Source: Burkholderiaceae bacterium (lineage in GTDB: Bacteria > Pseudomonadota > Gammaproteobacteria > Burkholderiales > Burkholderiaceae). From it: a stretch of 64,000 nucleotides of DNA. Below are positions 44,570 through 53,441 of this stretch, in pieces (the first letter of the stretch is position 1; every line of letters starts with the position of its first letter). Location: the NCBI GenBank assembly GCA_021166835.1, contig JAJPEN010000064.1, positions 62,001 through 126,000 of the forward strand, written 5' to 3'. The notes beneath the pieces were generated by a model. It was not told the DNA's origin. It searched no databases and was given only the letters and a program-made list of their open reading frames with translations. Made by a program: the position numbers and the translations under genes.

Positions 44570-46063
44570 ATGCCGATCCGCATTCCGGTGCTTCTTCTCG
44601 TTGCCTTTGCGGTCTCGGTCGCCGCGACGGTCCGGGCGGAGGGCTCGCCCGGTGGCGAGGCGATGCGGTCCGGCGCGGTGCCCGACCGCACGATGCAGAT
44701 GGAGCGGCAGGACTTCGGCGTCCCACCCACTCCCAGGCTTCACGGCGGCGCCATGCACGCGCCCACGCCGTCGAGCATTCCCGGCGGGCAGGCCGTCACC
44801 ACTCGCGGCCTGATCGGGCTGCTCCAGGGGGGCCAGGCGCCGTACGTCGTCCTCGACGTGCTGGGCGGTTCCGAAACGCTTCCCGGCGCCGTTCCGGCCG
44901 CCTGGATGGCGCAACCCGGGTCGTACGGCGACGACGTTCAGCGGCAAGTGGAGCAGACACTCGAACGGCTGACCCAGGGCCGCAAGGACGTCGTGCTCGT
45001 CTTCTACTGCCTCTCGCCCGAGTGCTGGATGTCGTACAACGCGTCGCTGCGCGCGATCCACGCGGGCTACCGCAACGTGCTCTGGTATCGGGGAGGCATC
45101 GAGGCGTGGAAGCAGGCAGGGTTGTCCACCGCCGCGTCGGGACAGCAGGCCGCGGCGGCATCGCCGGCTGTTGCGCCGAAGGCCGCGCAGCCGCCTTCGC
45201 AAACGAAGTTCAGAGAGGTCGCACCGGTGGCTCGTGGCGCGGGTACGCCTGCGACTCGTCCACCCGCGGGAAGCGATCTCCGGATCGGCCAGACCCGGTT
45301 CTTCTCGTTCGCGCAGCCGCCCGGATGGCGCATCGGAGAGGAGGGGCAGTTCGCGCTGACGCAGGTCGCGCCCGACAACAGGGCGTTCACCCTGATGGTG
45401 GGCAACGCCGGATTGCCGGTGAACTATCCGCCCGATCGATTCGCCTACGAGAAGCTGTCCGCCCTGCGGCCGCAGAACCTGCAGCTCGGCCAGGGGCGTG
45501 CGGCCACGCCGGCCACCGGGTTTCGTCAGGCCGTGGAATATCCGGTCAGCTACGTCGCCGGCGGGGTCCCGTATCGCGGCGTGGCGAAGGTGTCGGTCGC
45601 GCCGGCCTACGACACGGCGACGATGGCAGTGACGGCGGCGCTCGCCGCGCAGGACCAGTGGGACGGCTATGCGTCGTGGCTGCCGCAGGTGGCGGGTCTG
45701 GTCTCCGCCACGAACGGAGCGGCTTTCGGCATGCGCGGGATCATGCAGCAGAACCTGCGCAACTCGGTGGCCTTCGGGCAGGCGGCGCAGCAGTACCGCG
45801 ACTGGTCGCAGAAGAACTGGCAGGGTGTCGTCGATCAGCGCGACAGGAGCGTCGAGCGGCGCAACCTCGAGTTTCGCGAGAACCTGGGCGCGATCCAGAC
45901 CTGGACCAATCCGTACGGCACGCCGCCGGTCGAATTGCCGACCACGAACCAGTACTACTGGACCGATCGGCAGGGACGCGTGCTCGGGACGGACGATCCC
46001 GCCGCGGATCCGAACGTCGGCTCGACCCTCGAATGGCGGCGCATGGAGCGGATGAAGCGGTAG
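44570..46063 (+). CDS. PQQ-catabolism-associated CXXCW-type rhodanese-like protein with C-terminal extension
   Basis: A 497-residue secreted protein with a signal peptide ending near VRAEG. Residues 75-175 form a rhodanese-like domain with VVLVFYCLSPECWMSYNASLRA and LWYRGGIEAW, i.e. the C-x4-C-W motif (C147, C152, W153) of the PQQ-dependent catabolism-associated family. Usual members are about 190 residues. Here a Pro/Ala linker and about 280 extra residues follow, including a PsbP/DUF1795-like part (RFFSFAQPPGWRI) and a charged tail. It probably serves a periplasmic quinoprotein pathway. ATG 44570 has a GGAGG site. Confidence 0.75.
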   Translation: MPIRIPVLLLVAFAVSVAATVRAEGSPGGEAMRSGAVPDRTMQMERQDFGVPPTPRLHGGAMHAPTPSSIPGGQAVTTRGLIGLLQGGQAPYVVLDVLGGSETLPGAVPAAWMAQPGSYGDDVQRQVEQTLERLTQGRKDVVLVFYCLSPECWMSYNASLRAIHAGYRNVLWYRGGIEAWKQAGLSTAASGQQAAAASPAVAPKAAQPPSQTKFREVAPVARGAGTPATRPPAGSDLRIGQTRFFSFAQPPGWRIGEEGQFALTQVAPDNRAFTLMVGNAGLPVNYPPDRFAYEKLSALRPQNLQLGQGRAATPATGFRQAVEYPVSYVAGGVPYRGVAKVSVAPAYDTATMAVTAALAAQDQWDGYASWLPQVAGLVSATNGAAFGMRGIMQQNLRNSVAFGQAAQQYRDWSQKNWQGVVDQRDRSVERRNLEFRENLGAIQTWTNPYGTPPVELPTTNQYYWTDRQGRVLGTDDPAADPNVGSTLEWRRMERMKR

Positions 46064-46112
46064 CGCTGCGCCGCCGGAAGTCGAGCCGGCCGGCAGCTTG
46101 CCTGCTCCGCGA

Positions 46113-46781
46113 TCAACCCGGGTTGCCTTCGGGTGCTCGACGACCCGCGTCGGCCGCCCCCGCGTACTGATCGACCGCCCCCGCCATCTCCTTCAGCACC
46201 TGCTCCATCGACTTGCTGCCGTATGGGTAGAACGCCTTCTTGTCGCCGTTCTTCCAGCGCTGCTTCAGCTGCGGATCGGACAGGTCCCAGTCGGGGCGGA
46301 TCGAGCGCGTCAGCTCACGCAGCTCGCCGTGCAGCTCCGCGGTGGAAGGTCGGCCCCAGTAGTAGTACCCGTTCCAGATCCGGTGGATGCCAAGCTGCGG
46401 GCCGAGCAGGAAGGTGTGCGGGACCATTGGTTCGTGCGTCGTGTCGGTGTACTCGCAGATGTCGAGGTCGTCGCGCACGATCTTCCTTTCGTCGTAGAGG
46501 AACGGGTAGTGCGCGCCGAGCTGCTGGCGCAGGTTGTTGGTCGTGTGCCAGTCGTCGGTCGTGATGACGACGAGCTGGCAGGTGCCGACGACGAGCTGCG
46601 AATGGAAGGCCGTCAGCTCTTTCAGCTGTTCGCGGTCCTTCGGGCAGAAGAAGCCGCGGATCAGCACCAGCAGCATCGGGTCGTCGCGCGTCTGCAGAGC
46701 GGAGAGCCGTCGTTCGGTCTTCGTGTGGTCGGGCAGCACGTAGTCGGGGAAGGTCTTTCCGGGAGCGATGTCGGGTCGCAT
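46113..46781 (-). CDS. Peroxiredoxin-like (AhpC/TSA, redoxin) protein
   Basis: A 222-residue thioredoxin-fold protein with the peroxiredoxin-like RGFFCPKDREQLKELTAFHSQL (single Cys at the expected place) and TFLLGPQLGIHRIWNGYYYWGRP. The C-terminal 50 residues are charged. Annotated members are called redoxin-domain or AhpC/TSA proteins of unknown substrate. ATG 46781 is followed by the family start PDIAPGKTFPDY. The dienelactone-hydrolase-like gene on the same strand ends 35 bases upstream, so an operon is likely. Confidence 0.8.
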   Translation of the reverse strand: MRPDIAPGKTFPDYVLPDHTKTERRLSALQTRDDPMLLVLIRGFFCPKDREQLKELTAFHSQLVVGTCQLVVITTDDWHTTNNLRQQLGAHYPFLYDERKIVRDDLDICEYTDTTHEPMVPHTFLLGPQLGIHRIWNGYYYWGRPSTAELHGELRELTRSIRPDWDLSDPQLKQRWKNGDKKAFYPYGSKSMEQVLKEMAGAVDQYAGAADAGRRAPEGNPG

Positions 46782-46816
46782 GGGCGAGGTCCTCCTGATG
46801 ACGGATTCGCGTTGCG

Positions 46817-47566
46817 TCACGCCGCAGCGGTGCGGTCGTTCGACGGCAGATGGCGCAGGAACCAGTCGCGTGCGAGCGCCGCGACGGTGTCGAGGGTTCC
46901 GGGTTCCTCGAACAGGTGCGTCGCGCCCGGCACGATCTCGATGCGCTTCTCGCAGCGCAGCCGCGCCAGCGCCTGCTCATTCAGTTCGATCACCGGCACG
47001 TCGTCGCCGCCGACGATCAGCAGCGTCGGCGCGCGCACCCGCGGCAGCGCGTCCGCCGCGAGATCGGGTCGTCCGCCTCGCGAGACGACGGCGCGAATCG
47101 CCTCGGGCCGCAGTGCGCCGGCGACCAGCGCGGCCCCTGCGCCGGTGCTGGCGCCGAACAGGCCGAGCGCGAGCGAAGCGGTCGATTCGTAACGGGCCAG
47201 CCAGTCGGCCGCGCCGACCAGCCGTTCGCCCAGCAGCGCGATGTCGAAGCGCAGGTGCCGCGTCCGCTCGTCGACGCGTTCCTCCTCGGGCGTGAGCAGA
47301 TCGGCGAGCACCGTGGCGAGTCCGGCCTCGTTGAGCACCTGTGCGACCCGTCGATTGCGCGGGCTGAAGCGGCTGCTGCCGCTGCCGTGGGCGAACAGCA
47401 CGAGCCCCACAGCATCGGCGGGCAGCGCGAGGTCGGCTTCGAGCGCGACCGGACCGACGGGAATGCGCAGTGCGCGATGGTCGACGACGCTGCCCGCGCT
47501 GCGATGCGAATCGGCGCCGGCGGCCTTCGTCTCGCCGGCCGTGCGCCTCGTCGATGCGTCAGCCAT
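46817..47566 (-). CDS. Dienelactone hydrolase family alpha/beta hydrolase
   Basis: A 249-residue alpha/beta hydrolase with FAHGSGSSRFSPRN (oxyanion region), nucleophile GASTGAG, acid in VGGDDVPVIELN and His in GATHLFEEPG, so the triad is complete. Proteins of this type are often found joined to phosphoribosyltransferase-like or stress genes; the substrate is unknown. The first ~25 residues are low-complexity, so the true start may be a little downstream. Confidence 0.85.
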   Translation of the reverse strand: MADASTRRTAGETKAAGADSHRSAGSVVDHRALRIPVGPVALEADLALPADAVGLVLFAHGSGSSRFSPRNRRVAQVLNEAGLATVLADLLTPEEERVDERTRHLRFDIALLGERLVGAADWLARYESTASLALGLFGASTGAGAALVAGALRPEAIRAVVSRGGRPDLAADALPRVRAPTLLIVGGDDVPVIELNEQALARLRCEKRIEIVPGATHLFEEPGTLDTVAALARDWFLRHLPSNDRTAAA

Positions 47567-47671
47567 CTGGTACTTTCCCCGCTTGCTGCGGTAGGGGTTG
47601 CTCCCCGCAAGACTCGCTCCCGACCGCGAAGGCTTCCCGCTTTCTTCCGCGGGTCGCTGACGGATAGAGCC

Positions 47672-47859
47672 TCATTCCGGCGCCAGCAGCGTCACGCTCG
47701 GGAAGTAGCTGCGGTATCGGCGCACGTCCCGCGTCAGCAGCGGCATTCCTTCGACCGCCGAATGCGCGCCGATCAGGAAATCCGGCAGCACGCCCGACTT
47801 CTCTCCACCGGATCTGCGATACCGAACGAAGGCTTTTTCCGCAAGGAAGATGAAACGCC
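47672..47859 (-). pseudogene. C-terminal fragment of a VapC-like PIN toxin
   Basis: The minus-strand frame encodes AFVRYRRSGGEKSGVLPDFLIGAHSAVEGMPLLTRDVRRYRSYFPSVTLLAPE, which is the last third of a PIN toxin with the acidic GVLPDFLIGAHA block. The N-terminal two-thirds with the first Asp and Glu are missing, and the fragment joins directly to the bacterioferritin stop. It is an inactive relic; no antitoxin is nearby. Confidence 0.8.
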
Positions 47860-48324
47860 TCACATCTGCGCCTGCAGATAATCCTGCATCCCCACCTTGT
47901 CGATCAGCCCCTTCTGCCTGTCGAGCCAGTCGAGGTGCAACTCCTCGTCGTCGAGCATCTCGGCGAGCAGGTCGCGGCTGACGAAGTCGCCGCACTGTTC
48001 GCAGATGCCGATCGCCGAGCGCAGGTGGTCGATCGCTTCGCCCACGAGCTGGCGGTCGTAGTCGAGCTGTTTCGCGACGGTGTCGCGTGCATCGATCGCG
48101 CGCCGGCTCTCCATCGACGGTATGCCGCCGAGCAGCAGGATGCGCGCCATGATCCGGGCGGCGTGCTTCGTTTCTTCTTCGCTGTACGCGTGCTGCACGT
48201 CGGCGAGGCGCGGGAAGCCCCAGTGCCGGCAGGTGGCGTCGTGCAGCAGGTACTGCCGATGCCCGGTGAGTTCGAAGGAAAGATATCCGTTCAGCTCGCG
48301 AATGACGCGCGGATCGCCCTTCAT
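47860..48324 (-). CDS. bfr: Bacterioferritin without the heme-ligand methionine
   Basis: A 154-residue four-helix-bundle ferritin. The dinuclear ferroxidase ligands are conserved: E18 (LSFELTGH), E51 and H54 (SEEETKHA), E94 (VGEAIDHL), E127 and H130 (DDEELHLDWL). The axial heme ligand M52 of E. coli Bfr is Thr here, as in the heme-poor subunits of two-subunit bacterioferritins. It would store iron but bind heme differently or not at all. The termini MKGD and LQAQM are typical. No bacterioferritin-associated ferredoxin is nearby. Confidence 0.9.
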   Translation of the reverse strand: MKGDPRVIRELNGYLSFELTGHRQYLLHDATCRHWGFPRLADVQHAYSEEETKHAARIMARILLLGGIPSMESRRAIDARDTVAKQLDYDRQLVGEAIDHLRSAIGICEQCGDFVSRDLLAEMLDDEELHLDWLDRQKGLIDKVGMQDYLQAQM

Positions 48325-48475
48325 GTTCTTTTTCCGCCTTTTCGAATGTCCGGGTTCCGGAATGATGCATGCCGAAGCGGTGCAGTGCCAGACCCTGCGC
48401 ACGCCGGCCCCATCGCCGGAGGCGCGACCAGCGGCAGGAGCATCATTCCTTCGCCTCGGGAATCGAAGGAATCGA

Positions 48476-49987
48476 ATGAGTGCAATGCAGGAGACGGACA
48501 CCGACGTCGACGCTCGCAGTCGCGGCTGGATCCTCGTCGCGCTGATGTTCGCGATGATGCTGGCCGCGATGGACACGACGATCGTCTCCACGGCGATTCC
48601 GCAGATCGTCGACGACCTCGGCGGCTTCGCGCGGATCACCTGGGTGTTCTCGATCTACCTGCTCGCGCAGACGGTGACGATCCCGATCTACGGGAACCTC
48701 GCCGACATGTTCGGCCGCAAGCCGGTGCTGGTGGTCGGCACGCTGGTCTTCCTCGCCGGTTCGGCCGCGTGCGCGTTGGCCTGGAGCATGGTTTCGCTGA
48801 TCGTGTTTCGCGGGCTGCAGGGGCTCGGTGCCGGCTCGATCATGGCCACCGTCAACACGGTGGCAGGAGACCTCTATTCGGTTCGCGAGCGCGCGCGCGT
48901 CCAGGGCTGGCTGTCGAGCGTCTGGGGCGTGGCCGCGGTGGCCGGTCCGCTGCTGGGCGGCACCTTCGCCGAGCACGCGACCTGGCGCTGGATCTTCCTG
49001 ATCAACCTGCCGATCGGCGCAGCCGCGCTCGGACTGCTCGTGCGCTTTCTTCACGAGAAGCCGCGGCACCGCGCGCATCGCATCGACTATGCCGGATCGG
49101 TGCTGATCCTGTGCACCGGATGCGTGCTGATCTTCGGCCTGCTGCAGGGCGGGCAGGCGTGGCCCTGGTTGTCGGCGCCCGGCGTCGGCATCTTCGCGCT
49201 GGCTGCCGGGCTGATCGTCGCGACCGTGTGGGTCGAAAGGCGCGCGGCCGAGCCGATCATGCCCGCGTGGCTGTGGCGCGACCGCGTGCTCGCAGGCACC
49301 AATCTGTCGATGATCGGCATGGGCGCCGTGCTGATGGGTCCGAACGTCTATCTGCCGACCTACGGGCAGTCGGTGCTCGGCCTGGGCGCCATCGTCGCCG
49401 GCTTCGTGCTCGCCAGCCTGAGCATCGGCTGGCCGCTGGCGTCGGCGCTGTCCGGACCGGTGTATTCGCGCATCGGCTTTCGCGACGCGGGCCTTGCCGG
49501 CGGTGCGCTGATGACGGCGGCCGCGTTCGCTTTTCTCGCCCTGCCCGACTCGCCCTCCGTGTGGCTGCTGGTGCTCGACCAGGTCGTGCTGGGCGCCGGC
49601 TTCGGTCTGCTGTCCACGCCGCTGCTGGTGGGCGTGCAATCGACCGTCGGCTGGGACAGGCGCGGCACGGTCACCGGCGCCAACATCTTCTCGCGCTATC
49701 TCGGGCAGACGCTGGGCGCGGCGCTCTTCGGCGCGATCTTCAATTCCGCGCTTCGCGAGCGATTGACCGGCGCATCGCCCGATCTGCGTGCACAGTTGCC
49801 GCAGCACGTGGACGAGGTGATCGACGCGCTGCACGGCGCGCATCTGTCGGCGCCTGCGCAGCAATACCTGCGCGAGGCGATCGGCGCGGCCACCGCGCAC
49901 GTCTACGTCGGCCTTTCGGCGATCGCGGTGCTGACGTTGCTCGTGTTGCTGGTGGCGCCGCGGCGCTTCCGCCTGGCCGATACTTGA
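48476..49987 (+). CDS. MFS multidrug exporter, DHA2 (EmrB/QacA) family
   Basis: A 503-residue transporter with 14 predicted helices. Motif C (GxxxGPxxGG: GVAAVAGPLLGG) and motif A (GNLADMFGRKPV) and the first-helix AAMDTTIVSTAIPQI are the DHA2 hallmarks. It would export drugs using proton motive force. ATG 48476 or 48485 both possible. No regulator of the TetR/MarR class is adjacent. Confidence 0.9.
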   Translation: MSAMQETDTDVDARSRGWILVALMFAMMLAAMDTTIVSTAIPQIVDDLGGFARITWVFSIYLLAQTVTIPIYGNLADMFGRKPVLVVGTLVFLAGSAACALAWSMVSLIVFRGLQGLGAGSIMATVNTVAGDLYSVRERARVQGWLSSVWGVAAVAGPLLGGTFAEHATWRWIFLINLPIGAAALGLLVRFLHEKPRHRAHRIDYAGSVLILCTGCVLIFGLLQGGQAWPWLSAPGVGIFALAAGLIVATVWVERRAAEPIMPAWLWRDRVLAGTNLSMIGMGAVLMGPNVYLPTYGQSVLGLGAIVAGFVLASLSIGWPLASALSGPVYSRIGFRDAGLAGGALMTAAAFAFLALPDSPSVWLLVLDQVVLGAGFGLLSTPLLVGVQSTVGWDRRGTVTGANIFSRYLGQTLGAALFGAIFNSALRERLTGASPDLRAQLPQHVDEVIDALHGAHLSAPAQQYLREAIGAATAHVYVGLSAIAVLTLLVLLVAPRRFRLADT

Positions 49988-50008
49988 ACGAAGGATGCAC
50001 CCAAAGCG

Positions 50009-51499
50009 ATGGCTCTCGTCTTCGACAATACCTATGCCCGCGAACTGGCCGGCACGTACGTGCCGTGGAAACCGGTTGCCGTGCCGCAGCCGCGGCTGCT
50101 GTTCCTGAACCGCGAACTCGCCGTCGAACTCGGCCTGGACGCCGACGCGCTCGACGGCGAGGACCTCGCGCCGCTGTTCGCCGGCAACGTGTTGCCGGAG
50201 GGCGCCGAGCCGCTGGCGCAGGCCTATGCCGGCCATCAGTTCGGCATGTTCTCGCCGCAACTCGGCGACGGCCGCGCCGTGCTGCTGGGCGAGGTGATCG
50301 ACCGGCGCGGGCGGCGGTGCGACATCGCGCTCAAGGGATCGGGCCGCACGCCCTTCGCGCGCGGCGGCGACGGCAAGGCAGCGGTCGGCCCGATGCTGCG
50401 CGAAGCGCTGATCGGCGAGTGGATGCACGCAATGGGCATCCCGAGCACGCGCGCGCTGGCTGTCGTCGCCACCGGCGAACCCGTCTACCGCGAAGAGCCG
50501 CTGCCCGGCGCAGTGCTCACGCGCGTGGCGGCCAGCCACCTGCGCGTGGGAACGCTGCAGTTCTTCGCGGCGCGCGGCGAGCGAGACACGCTGCGCCGCC
50601 TGGTCGATTACGCGATCGCACGACACGATCCCGATCTCGCGCACGAGCCCGATCGCTACGTGGCGCTGTTGCGCGCGGTCGCCGCCCGCCAGGCGCGGCT
50701 CGTCGCACAGTGGATGAACGTCGGCTTCATCCATGGCGTGATGAACACCGACAACATGACGCTGTCGGGCGAGACCATCGACTACGGTCCCTGCGCCTTC
50801 CTCGAGGCCTACGACCCGGCAACGGTGTTCAGCAGCATCGACGAGGCGGGGCGCTATGCCTATGCCAACCAGCCGCGGATCGCGCGCTGGAATCTCGCGC
50901 GCCTCGCCGAGACGCTCGTGATGCTGATCGCCGATCCGGACGACGAGGGCGCGGTGAAGCAGGCGGTGGCCCGGCTCACCGAAGCGATCGACGCGTTTCC
51001 CGCGCTGTACGAGGATGCGCTGCGCGAAGGGCAGCGCGCGAAGCTCGGCTTGCAGGCGGGGCCTTCGCAGGAGGCGGCGGCCGATGCGGCGCTCGTCGAC
51101 GACTGGCTGGCGCTGCTGCAGGCGCAGCGGGTCGATTTCACGCTCGCCTGGCGCCGGCTGGCCGACGCCGCGCAGGGCGACGAGGCGCCGCTGCGCGCGC
51201 TGTTCACCGATTCCGCGGCGCTCGAGGCGTGGCTCGCGCGCTGGCGCGATCGGTGCGCGGCCGGCGACGGCTTCGCGCGCGCGCAGCGAATGCGGCAGGT
51301 CAACCCCTGGGTGATCCCGCGCAATCACCGCGTAGAAGAAGCGCTGTCGGCGGCGTCGCGCAACGACGATCTCGGCGTCTTCGACGACCTGCTCGCTGCC
51401 TTGCGCAGGCCCTTCGACGAATCGGACGCGCAGGCGTATTACGCGGAGCCGGCCTCGCCGGAATCGACTGCGGAGTACCGGACGTTCTGCGGCACCTGA
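50009..51499 (+). CDS. selO: SelO/YdiU protein adenylyltransferase
   Basis: A 496-residue pseudokinase that transfers AMP to protein hydroxyls in redox regulation. Family blocks: QAYAGHQFGMFSPQLGDGRAVLLGE, DIALKGSGRTPFARGGDGKAAVGPMLRE, NVGFIHGVMNTDNMTLSGETIDYGPCAF and WVIPRNHRVEEAL. The length is close to E. coli SelO (478). It starts 21 bases after the MFS gene. Confidence 0.97.
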   Translation: MALVFDNTYARELAGTYVPWKPVAVPQPRLLFLNRELAVELGLDADALDGEDLAPLFAGNVLPEGAEPLAQAYAGHQFGMFSPQLGDGRAVLLGEVIDRRGRRCDIALKGSGRTPFARGGDGKAAVGPMLREALIGEWMHAMGIPSTRALAVVATGEPVYREEPLPGAVLTRVAASHLRVGTLQFFAARGERDTLRRLVDYAIARHDPDLAHEPDRYVALLRAVAARQARLVAQWMNVGFIHGVMNTDNMTLSGETIDYGPCAFLEAYDPATVFSSIDEAGRYAYANQPRIARWNLARLAETLVMLIADPDDEGAVKQAVARLTEAIDAFPALYEDALREGQRAKLGLQAGPSQEAAADAALVDDWLALLQAQRVDFTLAWRRLADAAQGDEAPLRALFTDSAALEAWLARWRDRCAAGDGFARAQRMRQVNPWVIPRNHRVEEALSAASRNDDLGVFDDLLAALRRPFDESDAQAYYAEPASPESTAEYRTFCGT

Positions 51500-51610
51500 G
51501 GGGCACCTGAGCGCGCTTCGTCAGCCGCCCTGCGGCACCTTCGCGCGTTCGAGCGGCCATCGGATCGGCGGTCGTTGCGGTCGCGCCGGAGGGCCGCTGG
51601 CCGGCATCGT

Positions 51611-52591
51611 TCACAGCGTCGGTCCCTTCGAGTTCTTCGACGCGCGCTCGACTTCGCCGGCGCGCCGCTGCTGATCGGCCTGGCGCAGCGCCTGTTCGGT
51701 GGCCGCGATGCGCTTGTAGCCGCCGCCCATGTCGACCACGCCGACCATCATGGTTTCGACGAGCGCCTTGTTGTCGCGCTTCGGCCGCAGGTCGGCCGAG
51801 ACGACGACTCCGCAATCGGGCGTGAGGTTCACGCCGGCATCCGGATCGGCGGCGCCCATGCATTTGCCGAACAGCGGCGAGGCCTCGCCGATGCGTCGGC
51901 CGAGCGGATCGTAGGCCCAGGTGATGATTGCCCGGCCGTCGCCGGGATCGAGGCGCCGGGTCGGCTCGCCGTACTTGGCGACGAGCGCCTTCTCGACCGC
52001 CTGCACCGTCATGTCCTGCCCGTCGGCCGGGCGCTCCTTGCGTGCGGCGCTCAGCACCCGCTCGTCTCCGGGCACGCCCATCGTGCCGACGAACCATTTG
52101 ACTTCGCCGGGCTGCAGGTCTTCGCGCCGGGCGTTCATGCCGCGCGCCATCGCGTCGCGCTGCATCTCGGCCATGATCTGCCGGCCGGTGCGTTCCACCT
52201 GCGGCTTCGCGATCGTCGCATTGAAGCCCTGGCGGATCTTCTGGCCCTGCGAGTCGATCGTGAAGCCGCGCCCGGCTTCCTCCCTGACGACCAGCAGCGG
52301 GTGGCCGCACATCACCGTGGCGGCGGCTTCGTCCCAGCTCATGCCCGGCTGCACGCCGACCACGTCGACCGCAGGAGCGCCGGCAGCGCGGGGCGGCGTC
52401 TTCACCGCAGGCGGGCATTTCAGTTCGCCGCGCGCCGCGCGGGCGACTTCCTCGGCGCTCGCGCCTGCTGCGTTGGCGGCGGGGCCTGCGATCAGCGCGG
52501 CGGTGGCAGCCAGTGCGAAGAGACAGGGGATCGCGCGACGCCCGAGTGGGCCGGTCGCGCCGGCGTTCGTCCGGAATGCGGCCGTCGTCAT
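51611..52591 (-). CDS. Secreted hypothetical protein
   Basis: A 326-residue protein with a signal peptide (CLFALAATAALIAGPAANAAG) and a soluble periplasmic body. VQPGMSWDEAAATVMCGHPLLVV and KALVAKYGEPTRRLD look like small repeated domains; two cysteines (MCGHP, FGKCMG) and a third (PDCG) could form disulphides. The family is not recognised. It overlaps the stop of the preceding gene by ATGA, so the pair is cotranscribed and probably works together in the envelope. Confidence 0.75.
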   Translation of the reverse strand: MTTAAFRTNAGATGPLGRRAIPCLFALAATAALIAGPAANAAGASAEEVARAARGELKCPPAVKTPPRAAGAPAVDVVGVQPGMSWDEAAATVMCGHPLLVVREEAGRGFTIDSQGQKIRQGFNATIAKPQVERTGRQIMAEMQRDAMARGMNARREDLQPGEVKWFVGTMGVPGDERVLSAARKERPADGQDMTVQAVEKALVAKYGEPTRRLDPGDGRAIITWAYDPLGRRIGEASPLFGKCMGAADPDAGVNLTPDCGVVVSADLRPKRDNKALVETMMVGVVDMGGGYKRIAATEQALRQADQQRRAGEVERASKNSKGPTL

Positions 52592-53346
52592 TTTGCGAGT
52601 CCCTTGAACAACTGGATCACCTGGCCGACCGACTGTATGGCCTGCGCTGCGTCGTTCGCGCCGGGGGGCGCACCCGCATACTGGCCCCCATCCATGGGCA
52701 GGACCGGACCGGAAGCCGTTCCGGCGCCGAAGCCCGCCATGCCGGCGCCGAGCCCGCTGTTCGCCGTGAGGTTGGAGAAGCTCAGCGCGTATTCGCGCTC
52801 GGTGCGCAACTGCTGGTTGCCGACGACGGCGAGTTGGGCCAGCGTCAGGTCCAGGCTGAAGACATTGCCGGGTACGGCGTTTCGCTTGCTGTATTGCAGG
52901 ATGCGCTCGAACGAAGCCTCGCGCGCCTCGCCCGGCGCGAGCCGGAACTGCGGATCGGCGCCGTTGCGGCTGACCTCGCCGATCCCCTGCACGTAGCGCG
53001 CTTCCGATGTGCCCGAGCGGCCCCAGCCGTACGAGTGCCCCTGGTTGTCGGTGAGCGAGGCGCTGCCCACCCGGTAGCCGACGATGACGGGCTGGTTGCC
53101 CAGGTTCCGGATACGCAGCGTGGTGCGCACGCTGTGATAGGCGGTGACGCGGCCCGTATCGGTGACGTTGACCTTGACCACCTGCGACATCAGCGGTCCG
53201 TCGACGCGGCAGTTCGGTGCGCCGTTGCAGGCATCCGCGGCGTTCGCGGAGTGCGCTACGCCGGCGAGCAGCAGAACAGCAAGCGTGTCGCGCAGCGCGG
53301 CGCGTGCCGGCGGGCGTCCGTCCTGAAAGAGAGTGCTCCTGCTCAT
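52588..53346 (-). CDS. Secreted hypothetical protein, partner of the previous gene
   Basis: A 252-residue protein with a signal peptide (DTLAVLLLAGVAHSANAADA). The body (VTAYHSVRTTLRIRNLGNQPVIVGYRVG, LAPGEAREASFERILQYSKR) looks like an immunoglobulin-like beta domain. A Gly/Ala-rich C terminus follows. The family is unknown. It is the first gene of a two-gene operon. Confidence 0.75.
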   Translation of the reverse strand: MSRSTLFQDGRPPARAALRDTLAVLLLAGVAHSANAADACNGAPNCRVDGPLMSQVVKVNVTDTGRVTAYHSVRTTLRIRNLGNQPVIVGYRVGSASLTDNQGHSYGWGRSGTSEARYVQGIGEVSRNGADPQFRLAPGEAREASFERILQYSKRNAVPGNVFSLDLTLAQLAVVGNQQLRTEREYALSFSNLTANSGLGAGMAGFGAGTASGPVLPMDGGQYAGAPPGANDAAQAIQSVGQVIQLFKGLAK

Positions 53347-53441
53347 GACTTCCTCGCGAAGACGTTTGTCCTGCGGGGAAATCTAGGCCGGGGACGCGCG
53401 CGCCGCACCTCCCGAACGGGAGGGAATCGGGCCCTCGGCGT

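Noticed and set aside
48443..51328. Minus-strand open frame of about 960 codons
   Set aside because: Antisense shadow of the MFS and selO genes with His/Arg/Gln-rich low-complexity translation.
47935..51510. Plus-strand open frame of about 1190 codons
   Set aside because: Its translation is Arg-rich and overlaps bfr, the MFS gene and selO, which have clear family motifs in other frames.
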